Shown here piece by piece: positions 11,504 to 23,518 of a stretch of 64,000 nt of DNA. The stretch's first letter is position 1; every line of letters starts with the position of its first letter. The DNA comes from Amylostereum areolatum. Lineage: Eukaryota > Basidiomycota > Agaricomycetes > Russulales > Stereaceae. Below the pieces are notes generated by a model, which was not told the DNA's origin, ran no database searches, and worked only from the letters and a program-made list of their open reading frames with translations. Position numbers and translations under genes: made by a program. The stretch lies in the NCBI GenBank assembly GCA_012932865.1, contig SAXG01000035.1, positions 62,001 to 126,000 on the forward strand, written 5' to 3'.

Positions 11504-12958
11504 ACTAAGAGTAGCGCGTGAGATTCCGAAGACGATGGGAGGGGGGGTGGGTGGGTGGTGGGACGTCGTCCGAACTCGACCCACCTCCCCGCTCCAACCC
11601 CGGCCTTTTATCGACACCCTCACGCTGCGCTGGGGGGAGCGATAACCATTGTGCGAGGTTGGGACCATGGGCACCGGCGTGCCTCCGACGATAAGCCCCA
11701 AAACGCGGAAGGTTCCCGTGGGGAGGAGGGGGCCAGGACCAGGACTCCCGTGCACACGCACTACGCCATACACGGCACCTCAAGCATCGAGCCCCGCAGC
11801 GTGCGTATCTGCGTATCTGCGTCCATTCCCTCCGGGTGGGAGTCTTCCTCAAAAGCCCCCCTCGCTTGCACGCCGTCCCCGATCCGCCCACATGCACGCC
11901 GTCCCACCGAGAGAGCGAGACGGAACGCGGGCGACGATAGCGCAGAGCTCACATGACGCGTCCTGCCAGCGGGGGATCTTGGACTTGGGGGGGGGGGGGG
12001 ACGGGCCAAGGCCTTCTGTGCGCTCGGCCATGGGAAAGGAAGGCGGTGTTTGGACTCGATGGGTGGAGACGGGTGCATTTCATGCGAGATAGGATGAAGC
12101 ATGTGCAGACCGACGGGCCTTCCCTTGCCGTATTGTTGTAGCGCATTCTGGAAGGTGAAGGGCGGAGGGCGGAGGGCGGAGGGCGGAGGGCGTCGCGGTG
12201 AGTCGCGGGCCGCGAGAAGTTCAAGTCGGGGATTCGCCCGCGCGCACCCCCCACTAAAATGTCTGAAGTGTGTGAGGAGAAACCGGGGGGCTAAAGTTCC
12301 CGACCGTGCGCGGGGGTTGGAACCTGAGGTGGGAGGAAGGGAGACCTGCCACGCGCGCGGGTGAGCTTCGTGTCATCTCGCGAGCATATCACATTGATGC
12401 GAAGTAAGTGTATAACGCACACGTACCGAAAACCCTGCGGGGCTTCTTAGTGGCGCCAACCTGTGCGTCGATGCACGGGGCGGTCTAAAGAAAATCAAAG
12501 GGCGAAAAGAGGAGGAGAGGAGGAGGAGAGGAGAGGAGCCCGGTGCCACGGCGCGTCCGAAATAAGAAAGCGAAAAAGAAAGCGTGATGAGCGCTTGAGC
12601 ATTGAGGTATGTATTCATGCATGCACGGTGACTCTACATATAACCAGTAAGTACAAGTGGTGATTTTGGTATCAAACAGTATGGGGTACAGTATGCAGCA
12701 GGAGTGAGGGCAAGGGAAGTGGGAGTGGGTAACGTACTATACATTCCGCAAACTTGAGAAGGCTTGGGAGGAAATCAATGGAACACGCCCGAAATCTGGA
12801 AACGCGAAACCGCACCCGATCAACTCAAAAAAAAAACACAAGGATACATGGAGGGAGCAGAGGAGTCGAGAGGATCCGCGCGAGCCGACATAAAATGGCG
12901 AGGAGGCGGGTCGTGGCATCATAAAGTTAGTCCGCCTTGGGGGCTGGGGAGGTCCGAG
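11504..12958. other. No supported gene; promoter side of the OPT gene
   Basis: GC-rich sequence with homopolymer runs (a G tract near 11990-12000) and a 7-bp GGGCGGA tandem repeat at 12160-12192. The open frames on both strands are low complexity. It should contain the OPT promoter and the 3' end of the next gene. Confidence 0.4.
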
Positions 12959-14609
12959 TTACGCTTTCCGCGTGCGCATGTCCCAAGTCCCGTCCCTCCC
13001 CTTCGCGAGCCCCAAAAATATACAATCCCGCATCAAAAAGTCGACCCGCTTGACCCCGACCGCCGCCTCCGTCGCGTCCCCCTGACACCGCTCCCGATAC
13101 GCGCGAATGACCTTCGCCCGCTGCTCGTCGTCCACCGCCGAGTTGTACAGGTCGGACCTGTAGATCGGCGTGTGCAGGAACGCGTGCAGGGTGTCGAACA
13201 GGTCCTGGAGGGTGGTCCCGACCTGGTTCGAGGCCGCGACGTCGACGTACCAGGGCAGGCGGCGGTGGAGGATGCGGAGGTGCGGGATCGGGGGCTCGGT
13301 GACGAAGGAGGCGAGGTCGTAGCCGGTGACGGGGCGGCGGAGGTCGCGGAACTGGATGCGGGCGAGGTGGTCGCGGAGGTCGTACTGGATGGGGGGATCG
13401 CGGAGGAGGCTGAAGCGGAGCTTGGGGGTGAGCTCGTACGGGCTCAGGTCGATGTTCACTGGAGAGGCGAAGAAAAGAGTCAGTGGACTGGGTTGCGACG
13501 GTTATGGACGTGGGCGGGAGGCCGGTGGAGAGATAAGGGGGTTTATAAAAGTGATATGAAGCGAAGCAAGAAGCAGGATCGACGGTGGGTCCCTGTGGGC
13601 GAGCGATGGAAACTGGGTCGCTCGTTGATGTACGCCCATTGCCTGCCCATCATCTTTGTCATCCCGCCACCCACAAACCCACAAACCCATCCCATCTCTT
13701 CACCCCAGACCCCAAGAACAAGAACAAGAACAAGAACAAGAACAAGAAGACGCACGTTTCGCACTATTCGTCCTCTTCACGATCGGCAGCAGGCTCTCGA
13801 TCCCCGTCCGCGGCATCCTGAAATCCGGCCTCCAGCTCCCCGGCCGATCGTACGCCCTGCGCGTCTCGAGCTCGTTCGGCACCCCTCCCCCGCCCTCGAA
13901 CCCGCCACTGGACGAGGTCGAGTACGAATACGAGGTGGTGAGGGGCGGAGGGGGCGGGGCGGCGGGCGGCGGGCCCTCGGGCGGGAAGAGGTGCATCGCG
14001 CTCTCGAACGCGCTCTCGCTCGTGCGGGGCTCGTACGTGCCGCCGTCGGCGTACGCGGGGTACGACGAGGGGAACGGATAGGGGTAAGGGGACTGCGGCG
14101 GGAAGGGGGACGCGGCGGCGGGCGGGAGTTGGGCGAAGGGATTAGGATCCGGCCACGGGCTGGAGGACGCGGCGGCTGCGGGCCAGGCCGCCTCTGGCCA
14201 CGCTTGCGCGGGGGGCGAGCCAGGGTAAGGATACGCCTGAGGAGAGCCGGGATAGGAATGGGGGTAGGGGGTTTGTTGCGGTTGAGACTGGGAGGGAGAG
14301 TCGCCGGTATGACGATGGTGGTGGCGATGCGAGCGGGAGCGGTGGGAGCGGTGGGAGCGGGATTGGGATTGGGCGAGGGGGGGGCGGGGAGGTGGAGGGC
14401 CAGCCGGCGGGGGGGACGTAGGGCGGGGCAGAGCGCGCGGAGGGGGCGTAGGTGGAGGAAACGCCGGAGGGGAGGAGGTTGTTGACGGTGGGCCACGGCG
14501 TCGAGCCTGGACCGGGTGAGCCTGCGCCGGAAGCTTGGGCGGCGAACATGCCTGCGGCGGTGGTGGGCGGGGCGTCGACGAGGGGGGGCATCCCGTCCAA
14601 TGTAGCCAT
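12959..14609 (-). CDS. DUF6699 domain protein with Pro-rich N-terminus
   Basis: Exon 2 (13458-12959) encodes a full DUF6699 domain: LRFSLLRDPPIQYDLRDH, RPVTGYDLASFVTEPPIPHL, LPWYVDVAASNQVGTTLQDL, and the end VKRVDFLMRDCIFLGLAKG with WDMR. The domain is common in Agaricomycetes and has no established function. Exon 1 (14609-13765), starting MATLDGMPPL, is a long Pro/Ser/Ala-rich disordered region ending MPRTGIESLLPIVKRTN. The intron of about 306 nt contains a hexanucleotide repeat. The start frame and the downstream part of exon 1 (ESAMHLFPPEG) differ by one base. Exon 1 is 845 nt, one more than phase allows, and an 8-G run at 14377-14384 is the likely place. Confidence 0.7.
13714..13750. repeat. 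AAGAAC hexanucleotide repeat in intron
   Basis: About six copies of AAGAAC (plus strand) inside the intron of the DUF6699 gene, near its donor side. Confidence 0.85.
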
Positions 14610-15649
14610 GTCGGGGGGTCGGCGGTCGGCGGTCGGGGGCGGGGGTCGGGGGTAGGGGGTAGGGGGTAGAGGGTCGGGGGTCGGGGCGGGATGTGGGTAC
14701 GTGGACGTGTGCAAGTGCGATTGCGTCGAGTTGGCTATTCGATGTATCGAATCGAATTGAATTCTATTGAATTGAATTTTTGGGCGGTGGCGGGGCCGAT
14801 CGGGGTAGGCACGACGGTGGTGGGGTTACAGTATACGCCACGAACGAAGGCGCAAGGGAGTCGAGCTGAGGATTATATGCTGCGCTCGAGCTTTGGATGA
14901 GGGGCGGTGAAGATGGCGGTGTGGGGACGAGAGAAGACGAGTTGGACCGAGAGGTGCCCTGACTCGACACATGGCATGAGCGTCACTTTGCTTCCGGTTC
15001 TCCTCACACGTTTGATCACTTTTTTCTACTGTTCTCTGACAAACACGGGTGGGATGGGACGGGATATGGCCTCGAATTGGGGAGAAAGGCCGAGAAAAGG
15101 GAGGGAGGAGCGTGGACCCCCGGTAAGTAAGTCTAAGTACACATAGTATATATAATGTATACGTGGTCTTCGGAAACGCCGACGGAGGGTTAGGGAAGAT
15201 CGATGAGATGAAGACTTTTGAGCCACTGGGCGAGAGCTATAGACTGCACGGAACTCTCCCGGTATCTCCTCCTCGCGCCTCTCCACCCAAACACGCCCCC
15301 TTCGATCTTGCCAACGAGGCGAGCCTCCGGGACGTCACCCCCCCACGCCTGTCCAGCTCCTGCCGTCCAACAGGACACTCCCGCGGCTCCTTCCGGAACG
15401 CTAGGCCCTCCTCGAGGCCTCCCACGATTGCATTTCCGCGCTCGAATGAGTATGTCAACAGGGCGAGGTCCCGCGTGTATAGAACTGGAAGGGGGGAACG
15501 GGAATTACATGGACGTGTTCATCTCCGAACATGAACGGCGTAAGCGGCTGAGAGAGAAGGAAATGAGAGGGGGGGAGGGAGTATACGTACCGTAGAACGC
15601 CGATGCTCCGGTGAGACGCCGTACACACCTACCACACGAGGGCGCACGC
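14610..15649. other. No supported gene
   Basis: Contains G-rich GGGGGTA-type tracts at about 14630-14690 next to the DUF6699 start, which could form quadruplexes. The remainder is promoter and 3'-flank of the neighbouring minus-strand genes. Confidence 0.35.
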
Positions 15650-16520
15650 TCAGATCTCCATTTTCGCGTCGTCGTCGTCCACATCGTCGCCCGCGTCCCC
15701 CGCCTCCATCTCCGCCTCCCCGCCCCCCGCCGGCGCCGGCGCCGCCTCCCCACCCACGCTCGCCTTCATCGCCCTCCACACCCTCTCCGCCGCCTCCGCC
15801 GCCACCCCCCTCGCCACCCCGACCTCCCCCACCCCAAACGCGCCCCCATGCGCCCTCCAGTCCGTCCACACCGCCTTCCCCACCACCCCCGCCCCCTCCC
15901 CGCCCTCCGCAAACAAAAACGCGAAACACCCCACCCCCGCCGCGCCCATCGCCTCCGCCTCGCCCGGGTCGACCACGAACGCCCCGCTCGGGAGCTGCGC
16001 CACGGCCGCGGCGCACACGACGCCCGCCATCGGCACCGCGACGCCGTCCAGCAGCGCGAGCGCCGCCGCGTTGATGCACGCCGCCACGAGCGCCGGGGAC
16101 GCCTGTCCCCCCCCTCCCCCCCCGCGCGAGGGCGCGCACGCCTGCACGACGATCTGCACGAGCGCGCGCGGGTGGCGCGCGAGGAGGAGCGCGGGCGCGA
16201 GGAGCGCGCGCAGGGTGTGGGCGAGGGCCTTGGACGCCGTGCCCGGGACGTTCGCGAGCGGGCGGACGAGGACCTCGAGCGTGGCTTTGGAGGGGTGTTC
16301 GGAGGCGAGGCGGACCTCGATGGGGCCCGAGAGCGAGGCGAGCGCCGTGTCGGAGCCTACGAGGGGGGGTTGTACGTGGATCGTTGGGCGATTCTGGGGA
16401 AAGGAGAGACGTACCGAACCCGAAGCGCGCGGAGCCGTCGACTCTGTCCAGGTGCTCGTACACGATGGTCAGAGGCCTCATTTCCGTCGGGGCGCGGCCA
16501 TCAGGGCGCAAATATGCCAT
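15650..16520 (-). CDS. RRP46: Exosome complex subunit RRP46 (RNase PH fold)
   Basis: Exons 16520-16415 and 16356-15650, 58-nt intron, about 270 residues. The N-terminus RPDGRAPTEMRPLTI followed by DRVDGSARFGFGSDTALASL matches the RNase PH/Rrp46 start (DGR..LRPL, then DGSA and gDT). PIEVRLASEHPSKATLEVLV and a later run of small residues (SPALVAACINAAALALLDG, VPMAGVVCAA) match the second half of the fold. The C-terminus is an acidic tail (DAGDDVDDDDAKMEI). Rrp46 is a catalytically inactive ring subunit of the 3'-5' RNA exosome in nucleus and cytoplasm. The coding sequence is extremely GC-rich, so long open frames appear on the opposite strand. Rrp41, another RNase PH subunit, is a less likely alternative. 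Confidence 0.82.
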
Positions 16521-18749
16521 TTTTTGGTTGTCTGGAAGAGTGTGGTTGGGGGATATGTGGACGAGAGAGAAGAGTCGAGGACCGAGGAAAATGGTCGCGC
16601 GCGATCACGTGCGGCATATGTATGTAGCTGCTGACTCATCTTTCTAGACGCCCGTTCTCGTCCTTTGTTGGTCTCCTCCGCCCCTTCCTGTCCCCGCTGG
16701 CCTTTCGCGCCCCCTCCTTCGCCTCTGCGCATAGCGCGTCCCGAGTCGCTCCTACTCATTCATCGTACCACTCAAAGGAGGCCAGCTCGTGTATTTTTTC
16801 GGCTTCCTTTGGATTCGCGACGCTCAAATGTTCGCCGGGAGCAGCTCTTTTGTAGCGCAACACCGCATGGAACGGAGTAGACCGCTAGCGAGCGAGCGGG
16901 GGACCCGGACGACACTCGATATGTCCGTGAATTGTAGCGGTGCGATACGCCTTTTTCATTCCTTGACAGGGCACAGGAAGTGTGAGTTTGTTTATATTGA
17001 ACCGAGGAACGTCACGTTCAACGCGAAGCTGAACTCGAACAAAAGCGAGGGCGGCCTCCATGCCACCAGGCGGGCACAGAAAGCACCGTCCTACGCCGAT
17101 ACGTTATGCTTATACTTCGGACGCGGTGAGGGAGTACATGACTCTGACAACTTCTTTCTCACCAGGACTCGGAGCCGTCCTTCTCTACCGCCGGCAGCGC
17201 ATTCACCGCCTCTCCCCTCCGCATACCCCCTCTCGTCCAATGTCCCCGCTCCCCGGCCCCGTTAATCCATCCCCAGATCACTTTCCTACCGTCTATGGAC
17301 CCCAAGCCGGCGACCGCGCAAAAAAAAGGAACGTTCCAATCGACCTCCCCCGCCCATCCTCGGCCCTCCCCTTCTCCCTTCTCCCGACCCCCACCCAAAG
17401 GGATCCGTCGAGAGGACAAAGCGAGGGCTCGTTTCGGGGCCACGCGGTGGGAAGCCACGCGCGGACGCGTGAGAGGATTCCTTTGCTCTCGCATTCGTGA
17501 TCGGTAGGGGGAGTATGCGCGCGAGCTCGCACCCGAGTCATGCGCGGTGAGAGCACGCTGTAACAGGCAGTAGCCCCTATCTCGCGGAGCGTACAAATAT
17601 GCATACCTCAAGTACGCCAGACCTCGAACAGCACCTCTACCTCCCACCCCCCACCCCCCCCAACCGTCGTCTCGACCAACCTCTCCCCTCCCTTCCAACG
17701 CACCCGCCGCGCACCCGTCACGACGTTTCCTACTCCGGCCTGGTGCCACCGCCACGGCCTCCCATCACGCGCACCTACGGTTTCGGCGCCAATTTCGGGT
17801 TTCGATTCCCATACGCGCGGGTTCCCTTTGTCTCCCTTTCTTGGGACTTCGTTGATGCCGAGGGGGAGGAAGGGAGGTGGGCACGAGCCCCGCACGATGG
17901 CTGCAATCTACGTCCCCCTGCGCAGACAATTAGACAATAGCGGAGGTGAGACACGGCTTTCGCGTGCGTGGGCCCGGTGCAGGACATGTATAAAAGGTGC
18001 CACTTTTCTTCGCCCTGCTCTTCCCCCCTCCCCCCCTCCCAATCCCAATCCCGATCCCGCCCCGCCCCGCCCACACTGTCCTTTTTTGCCCCCCCCCCCC
18101 CTTGGCGTTGCGTGGATGGATTTGGGAAAGATGGAGGATCGGCGGTGTTTACGTCATGCTTGGAGGAGGATGCCACTTTGCGGGATGGATGGGGAACAAG
18201 GACGGGGGGTGGATGGGCGCTGGGGAGGGGGGATGTGCCGTATCGTACCGTGCCGATGGGGGATACGGATACGGGGGCGGGGGTCGATCCCAGGACGCGG
18301 TGCGTGCCCGACTTTGTCTCCTTTACCCACCTCTCGCCCGTCGTCGTCGACCGCGACGCTCAGCCCCATCGGCCGCCGTCCCCGTCGCCGCTGCCGTCGT
18401 TCCTTCTCATCATCCGGCCATCGCCGCTCTCTTCCTCCTCGGCATCTCGCGTCCCCTCTCCTTCTCAAGTTCTCCCCCTCCCTCCCTCTCGGTCCGCACT
18501 CCGGTCACCTGCCCCCCTTCTCCTCCTCGGAGGTCCATATCCCCGCCCCTCCCCCATCTGATCTCCCGCCACCCAGGCCATTCTTCCTTCGCTTATTTTT
18601 TTCTCATTCATGAACTTCGCGGGAAGATGCGATACGACAACTGGGGATAACGGTGCGGACGCGCATGGGCAAGGGTTATCCTCCCGCCAAGCTACTTATG
18701 CCCTCCCCGTTAAGTAAGTAAGTACGTCCATCGCCATATATAACATATA
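16521..18749. other. No supported gene
   Basis: C-rich or G-rich low-complexity sequence with many short overlapping open frames. None shows a recognisable domain or a consistent exon chain. Confidence 0.35.
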
Positions 18750-19879
18750 CACCACCAGGCGATCCCTCAGCTTCATTCCGATATCACGCCCCTGAGTTTG
18801 AAGTTGGTGTGCCGATGGATGGAATCCAAAAATGTCAAGCGGATATCACGCTCAACGAATTCCCTTGGGCCCGAAGCTGAGGTTCTTTGGATTCAATCCA
18901 ATAATCTTACTAAGCTCATCAAGAATCGCTCGGCGGGTTGCTGGCTTAAATCGTGCTTATTGCGATCTTATCCTGATGTAGAAGGAAGAAAATCATGATA
19001 TTTTCATTTGATAACTACAGAGTATATGGGGGCTGCTACGGGATATATGGAGAGGGATGACAGGTGAGAGAGGGTTACCTGGGATGCCAACAAAGCAGGT
19101 GGACCAGACGGAGACCGAGATAAGACCAGGGAACCCAGTGAGCCAGGGGACAGAGAGCCAGGACCAGAGAGGAGCGCGAGCGGGACCAAGATCGCGAGCG
19201 AGGACCAAGACCGCAAGCAAAAATCGAGAGACCGAGAGTAAAGTTCAAGACCACGAGCAAAGTTCAAGACCAGGAGTAAAGTTCAAGGCCGCGAGCGAAG
19301 GTGAGGACGACTGCCAGCGACAACAAGAGGGGCGCCGGAGCATGTGCAAATCCTGAATGCTGTCGCGAGGGCAGGTGGGCGGTAAGTGAATAGAACACGC
19401 ACCATGGTCCAGACTCTGGATGATGCCCACATGAGAGTGTCGAAGGGAGAGTCCATACCCAACCCTTCGTACATCCACGGAAACCCTGACGCGCCGTCCA
19501 AATCTCGGTACGTCGGAGTCGCCCATTACAGATGAGGGGTTATGGCCAGGTGAAGGACGGGGAGAAGAGAAGGACGTGGTGAGAGGAAACAAGGAGTCGA
19601 GGATGACTTGGCGCGACGACGAAAATGAATACTGCTTACATAACCCGCGCTCGTCGCCGTCCATCGAGGACTCTGTGGGGATTGAAACTGAGAGGACAAC
19701 CTGTACTCACGCTGACTTGGGCGCGAAGCCGACTTTCTCGCAACGGATAATCGGAATGGCGCCGAGATTGAGGGGGTTGGATTGAAGCTGACACGATGCT
19801 AGCGTGAACCCTTGGTCACGCCATCAGACTCATCCGAATGGCCCCGCATAGAGTCATGCTGAGGCAACTGCTGGTGGTG
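18750..19879 (+). mobile_element. TA-flanked inverted-repeat element, copy 1
   Basis: 1130 bp beginning CACCACCAG and ending CTGGTGGTG, with a TA dinucleotide on each side (18748-18749, 19880-19881). The imperfect terminal inverted repeat extends to about 23 bp (CACCACCAGCAGTTGCCTCAGC at the right end). The left part is about 85 percent like the right part of the element at 24623-25809 read in reverse. The middle holds degenerate short repeats of an AAGTTCAAGACC-like unit. It encodes no transposase, so it is a non-autonomous DNA transposon, possibly Tc1/mariner-mobilised given the TA duplication. Confidence 0.75.
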
Positions 19880-22229
19880 TAAGTACCCGTCGTCGTTCAG
19901 GGCCGCCGGCGCGCGTTCGATGGAGAAGGACCACGATGTTATCTGTCCGCTCCGCTCCCAGACCGGCCGACCACCGACCAGACTCTGTCTCCCATGACTC
20001 CCCCCGCTCTCCTTCTCCTTCTCTCCCCCGCTCTCCTCGCGCACATGGCCAGAACTCCCAGTCCACTCGCACGCGCCGATCTTCCGATCCTGTCCTCCCT
20101 CCTCTCTCCCCGCCCCTCCGCCCCTCCACATATTGACGCACTCCGCTCAGCGCTTGCTTTCGATCTTTCTCCGTCCGCGCGCAGCACCCAGCGACGCCGA
20201 CCCCCGGAGCCCGCCCGCCCGCCGTCGCCAACTCTAATCGCCACCGCCCGTCATGCATCACGCATCACGCTTCATCGTCCCTCATACCTCATCATCCTCC
20301 CACACCCACCTCATCATCTTCTCGCTCCCTGCCACACTCCCAGACCGGGCTTCCCTGCCGTCATAACTCCCCCCCCCCCCCCCCCCCGCTTCTCTTTACT
20401 TCCTACAGGAACCTCCTTCCCCGTTTTTTTTTACGTTTACGTCCGCCCTCAAGCGCGCGCTCCTGATCTCCCGTGCGTGCGATCACGCTGATGGGATGGA
20501 TATGGATCCCTTCTGCCGTCGCGCTTGCCTTCCTCAAGGCGATAGGGCAGCTAGGCTCGGGATTTACGTACGAGCGTTGTCGCGCTAGGGTCGGCGAGGG
20601 GAAGGGCACACGGATCCTGGCAGTCTACATACAGACCCCGGGCGCGCGCACACACGTGGGTCCCGGGTCGCGTGGCGTTCATGTTATCGGGGGCAAAGTC
20701 TCCGAGAGGCGATCGGGCTGGGGCGCCGGTCAGTGTACTCTACGGTAGGTGCGGGCGGTTCTGTGGACTAGGCGTTCACCGCGGCGAGCTCGAACGCCTC
20801 GAGAGAACATACCGAGGGGGGTTCGCTGCGCGCTAGGTCTGCCACACGGTCGACACACACCGGCCAGCCCCGTCTCGTCTCGCTTTTAACGTGACTGCCT
20901 TGGCGCGTACTCGAGGAGCTTGAAAGGCTGGAAGGGAGGGGGGGCGTCCCCCGGCGCCCAAATGCCCGCCATCGATTTCATCTTTCGGTTCTTCATGTGC
21001 GTGGTGCGGTGCGCGCGAATTGTCTGTGTCGGTTCATGTGCCGTGCTCGCGCGAGGTCAGGGCTATCACGCGTGGGTGAGTAAGTGAGCACGCCGTCCGC
21101 GACGAACCTCTGCGTCCCGTCTATATGCATCTATTGGGCGCTTTTGGAGGGGAAGGGGAAGGCAGGAAGGGAAGGAGGAGGGGCGGTTCTGGTCCGGGCT
21201 TTTTTCTCTCTCGCCCGCATTAGTTTTGCTTCCCCTTCGGCGGGCGGGCGTTCCCGCGTGCGTGTGCGTATGCGTGTGCGTGTGTGTGTGCGTGCGTGTG
21301 TACATACATACATACATACATACAGGATGGTTTATTTTATACGCCGTTGCCGTCGCGAAAGCGCGCGAAGATGGAGGGGGTGCGAAGATGGGGACGAGAA
21401 GGAGACGGGAGATGGAACTGGAGATGGGAATGGGAATGGGAAGCGCGAGAACAGGGACGAGGACGAGAACGAGGATCGGACGAAGAGGGATGCGGGGACG
21501 GGGAACGAAGACGGGAATAGAGACGGGGACGGAGAGGGAAGACGGGTGTCGCACGGGTCGAGTCAAGTAAAAAAGCTAGCCCCCGAACGAAACCGAAAAC
21601 GAAACTGTTTACAGATAAAAAAGAAGCGTCGTCGCGGGTCGATGGATAGAACAAGCACCGCACGAATCAGACACGCGCGAGAGACCGTTCGTACTTGCGT
21701 ATCATGGAACAGGCGGACGAAGGATGTGAGAGTGTGTGGGATATGGGTGTAGTAAGCCAAGGGGTAAGGGTAGCGCGAGCCAGAGTGTTCCACGTTCTGA
21801 ATCCGGATCCGATGTGTTGTACTGCGTTGTGGGTGGCCCGTGGGCAAACTAGGGTGCGTGGATAGATAGATAGATAGGTAGATAGACGGGGTTGGGGCGG
21901 GTAGAATGGAAGGGGCGGACGGACGTATGGGCGGGGGGACGGAGGATGGGGGGATGGGAGGTAGCGCTATGTATACAGAACAACAGATACTCATCCAAGA
22001 AGATGGCGGCCACGAAGGGACCGTCACCGAGGTGATTACGGGGGTGGGGACATGCGTATGTAGTGGTACAAGAATGAGATGCAGACGATCCGGACAAAAA
22101 GCAGGGGCAGGGGAACGGGGGACGCACGCGTCGCCCGTCCCGAAATACAAGACGGACGGAAAGGTATAGTGTGGAGCTCGGGAAAAAGGTCGGAGAGGGG
22201 GGGGGAGGGGGGAGTTCAGTACCCAGTGC
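19880..22229. other. No supported gene; microsatellites
   Basis: Contains a C16-type homopolymer near 20372-20387, a TG-rich tract followed by CATA repeats at 21255-21324, and a GATA tract at 21861-21885. Open frames here are simple-sequence translations. The right end is the 3' flank of the gene at 22230. Confidence 0.45.
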
Positions 22230-23518
22230 TCAGTACGGCGTGTATCCGAGCGGCTGCGGAACGAGCATGTCCGGCGGGTACCCGTCCATGCTCGCGCCAG
22301 GAGGACACTGGCCGTCGTCGCCGAGGCCCTTCCCGCCGTCGAAATACACGAACGAGCCGCCTTTACCGGCGCCCGCGAGCGGCGGGTAGTACTGCCCCGG
22401 GTCGAACATGGTCTCCCCGAACGCGTGCGGCGGCGGGGAGTACGCGCCCGCGCCGAACGCCATCTGCTGGTGCGGGTGCGGGTGCGGCTGGTAGGCGTCG
22501 GGCGTGTACGGAGGCAAGGATCCGTACGGCGCGGGGGCGTACGAGGTGGGGAGGGCCTGTGCGTGGGGAGGGGAGTAGAAGAGGGGCTCGCCGTAGCTCT
22601 GGGGCGAGCAGGGCGAGTCCGGGAACGATGCGGAGGGAGGAGACCAGTAGGAGGACATGGAGGTGTCGACGGAGAGCGCGAGCGGCGCGTAGGACGTCGT
22701 GGAGGACATCGCGGGGCTGGGCATCGCGGAGGAGGACATCATGTCGGGGGGAGGCGCGGTGCTCAGCGGATCCAACGGCGCGTCGATGTAGGACGCGGGA
22801 CTGTGGTTGTTGAAAGAGAACGGGTTGAATTCCTGTGGGGGTCGGGAGGGCGTGAGGGTGAGCGAGCTGTTCTCGACGGAAAGAAAAGAGCGAGAAGGGG
22901 GACCGGGGGGGGTGGGGGGTGAAAAGACGTACAAATGAATGATAGGTGTTGGAAGGGAAGGACTCGTCGGCGGGGGGCGCGGGCTGCGCGACGAGCGGCG
23001 GCATGTCCCGCCAGTTGTCTTCCTCCGCGGGCGAGGAGGGGGGAGGGGACGACGACCACGGGGCGGGGGACGACGCGTCGGTGGGCGAGGGCGTGGTCTC
23101 GGGCTTGACGCTCGGCTGGGAGCTGACGGCGCGGAGCCTGCGGGAGGAGGGCTTGGGGGACGCGCGCAAGAAGGTAGAGGACGAGCCCTCGCTGTCCGGC
23201 GCGGGCTGGGACGACGAGCGACGGTACATCTTCGCGGTGATGGGGGCCTCGAAGCGCGCGACGATGGGCCGGACGTGGGTGCGGCAGAGTCGACGAAGGT
23301 CCCCGGGGTGACGGCGGGGGCGAAGGCGATCTGCTGCGTGCCGGCGGCATGGGCCTCGACGGGCGTGGTCCAGGTGAGCTGAATTCCTGCGGCGCAAACG
23401 GGAGGAGGGGAGGACGTCAAGTCAAAACGTGGGGTTCTTGATCGGACTGGGAACGAAGGATCTGCTCACCGTCGGCATCCTCCTTCTTCGGGCCTCGCGG
23501 CGTCCTGTCTGCTGGCAT
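22230..23518 (-). CDS. Uncharacterised Ser/Pro-rich protein, apparent 1-nt frameshift
   Basis: Exons 23518-23470, 23386-22933 and 22832-22230, with clean GT-AG sites (GTGAGC..CGCAG, GTACGT..CACAG). Exon 1 is MPADRTPRGPKKEDAD. Exon 2 opens GIQLTWTTPVEAHAAGTQQI and later reads RFEAPITAKMYRRSSSQP. Exon 3 is Tyr/Pro/Ser-rich (SPASYIDAPLDPLS, QYYPPLAGAGKGG) and ends PQPLGYTPY. The two halves of exon 2 are in frames one base apart, changing at CCCCGGGG (23301-23308), and exons 1+2 total 503 nt where phase needs 504. The product would be about 368 residues after correction. The disordered, low-complexity C-terminus is like that of fungal regulatory proteins, but I see no DNA-binding domain. No family assigned. 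Confidence 0.55.

Noticed and set aside
12764..14485. 573-codon plus-strand open frame
   Set aside because: It is antisense to the DUF6699 gene, runs through its intron, and is Arg/Gly-rich as expected for the mirror of a GC3-rich Pro/Ala/Ser gene. No domain.
15611..16627. 338-codon plus-strand open frame
   Set aside because: Antisense to RRP46 and composed of Arg/His/Pro low complexity; it is a by-product of extreme third-position GC.
18798..18998. Conserved 61-66 codon frame shared by the two CACCACCAG elements
   Set aside because: Similarity is equally strong at the nucleotide level across the repeat and continues outside the frame; no sign of protein-level constraint.
21084..21752. 222-codon frame with Arg/Glu/Gly repeats
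   Set aside because: It translates a TG/CATA microsatellite and purine-rich simple sequence; no domain or splice support.
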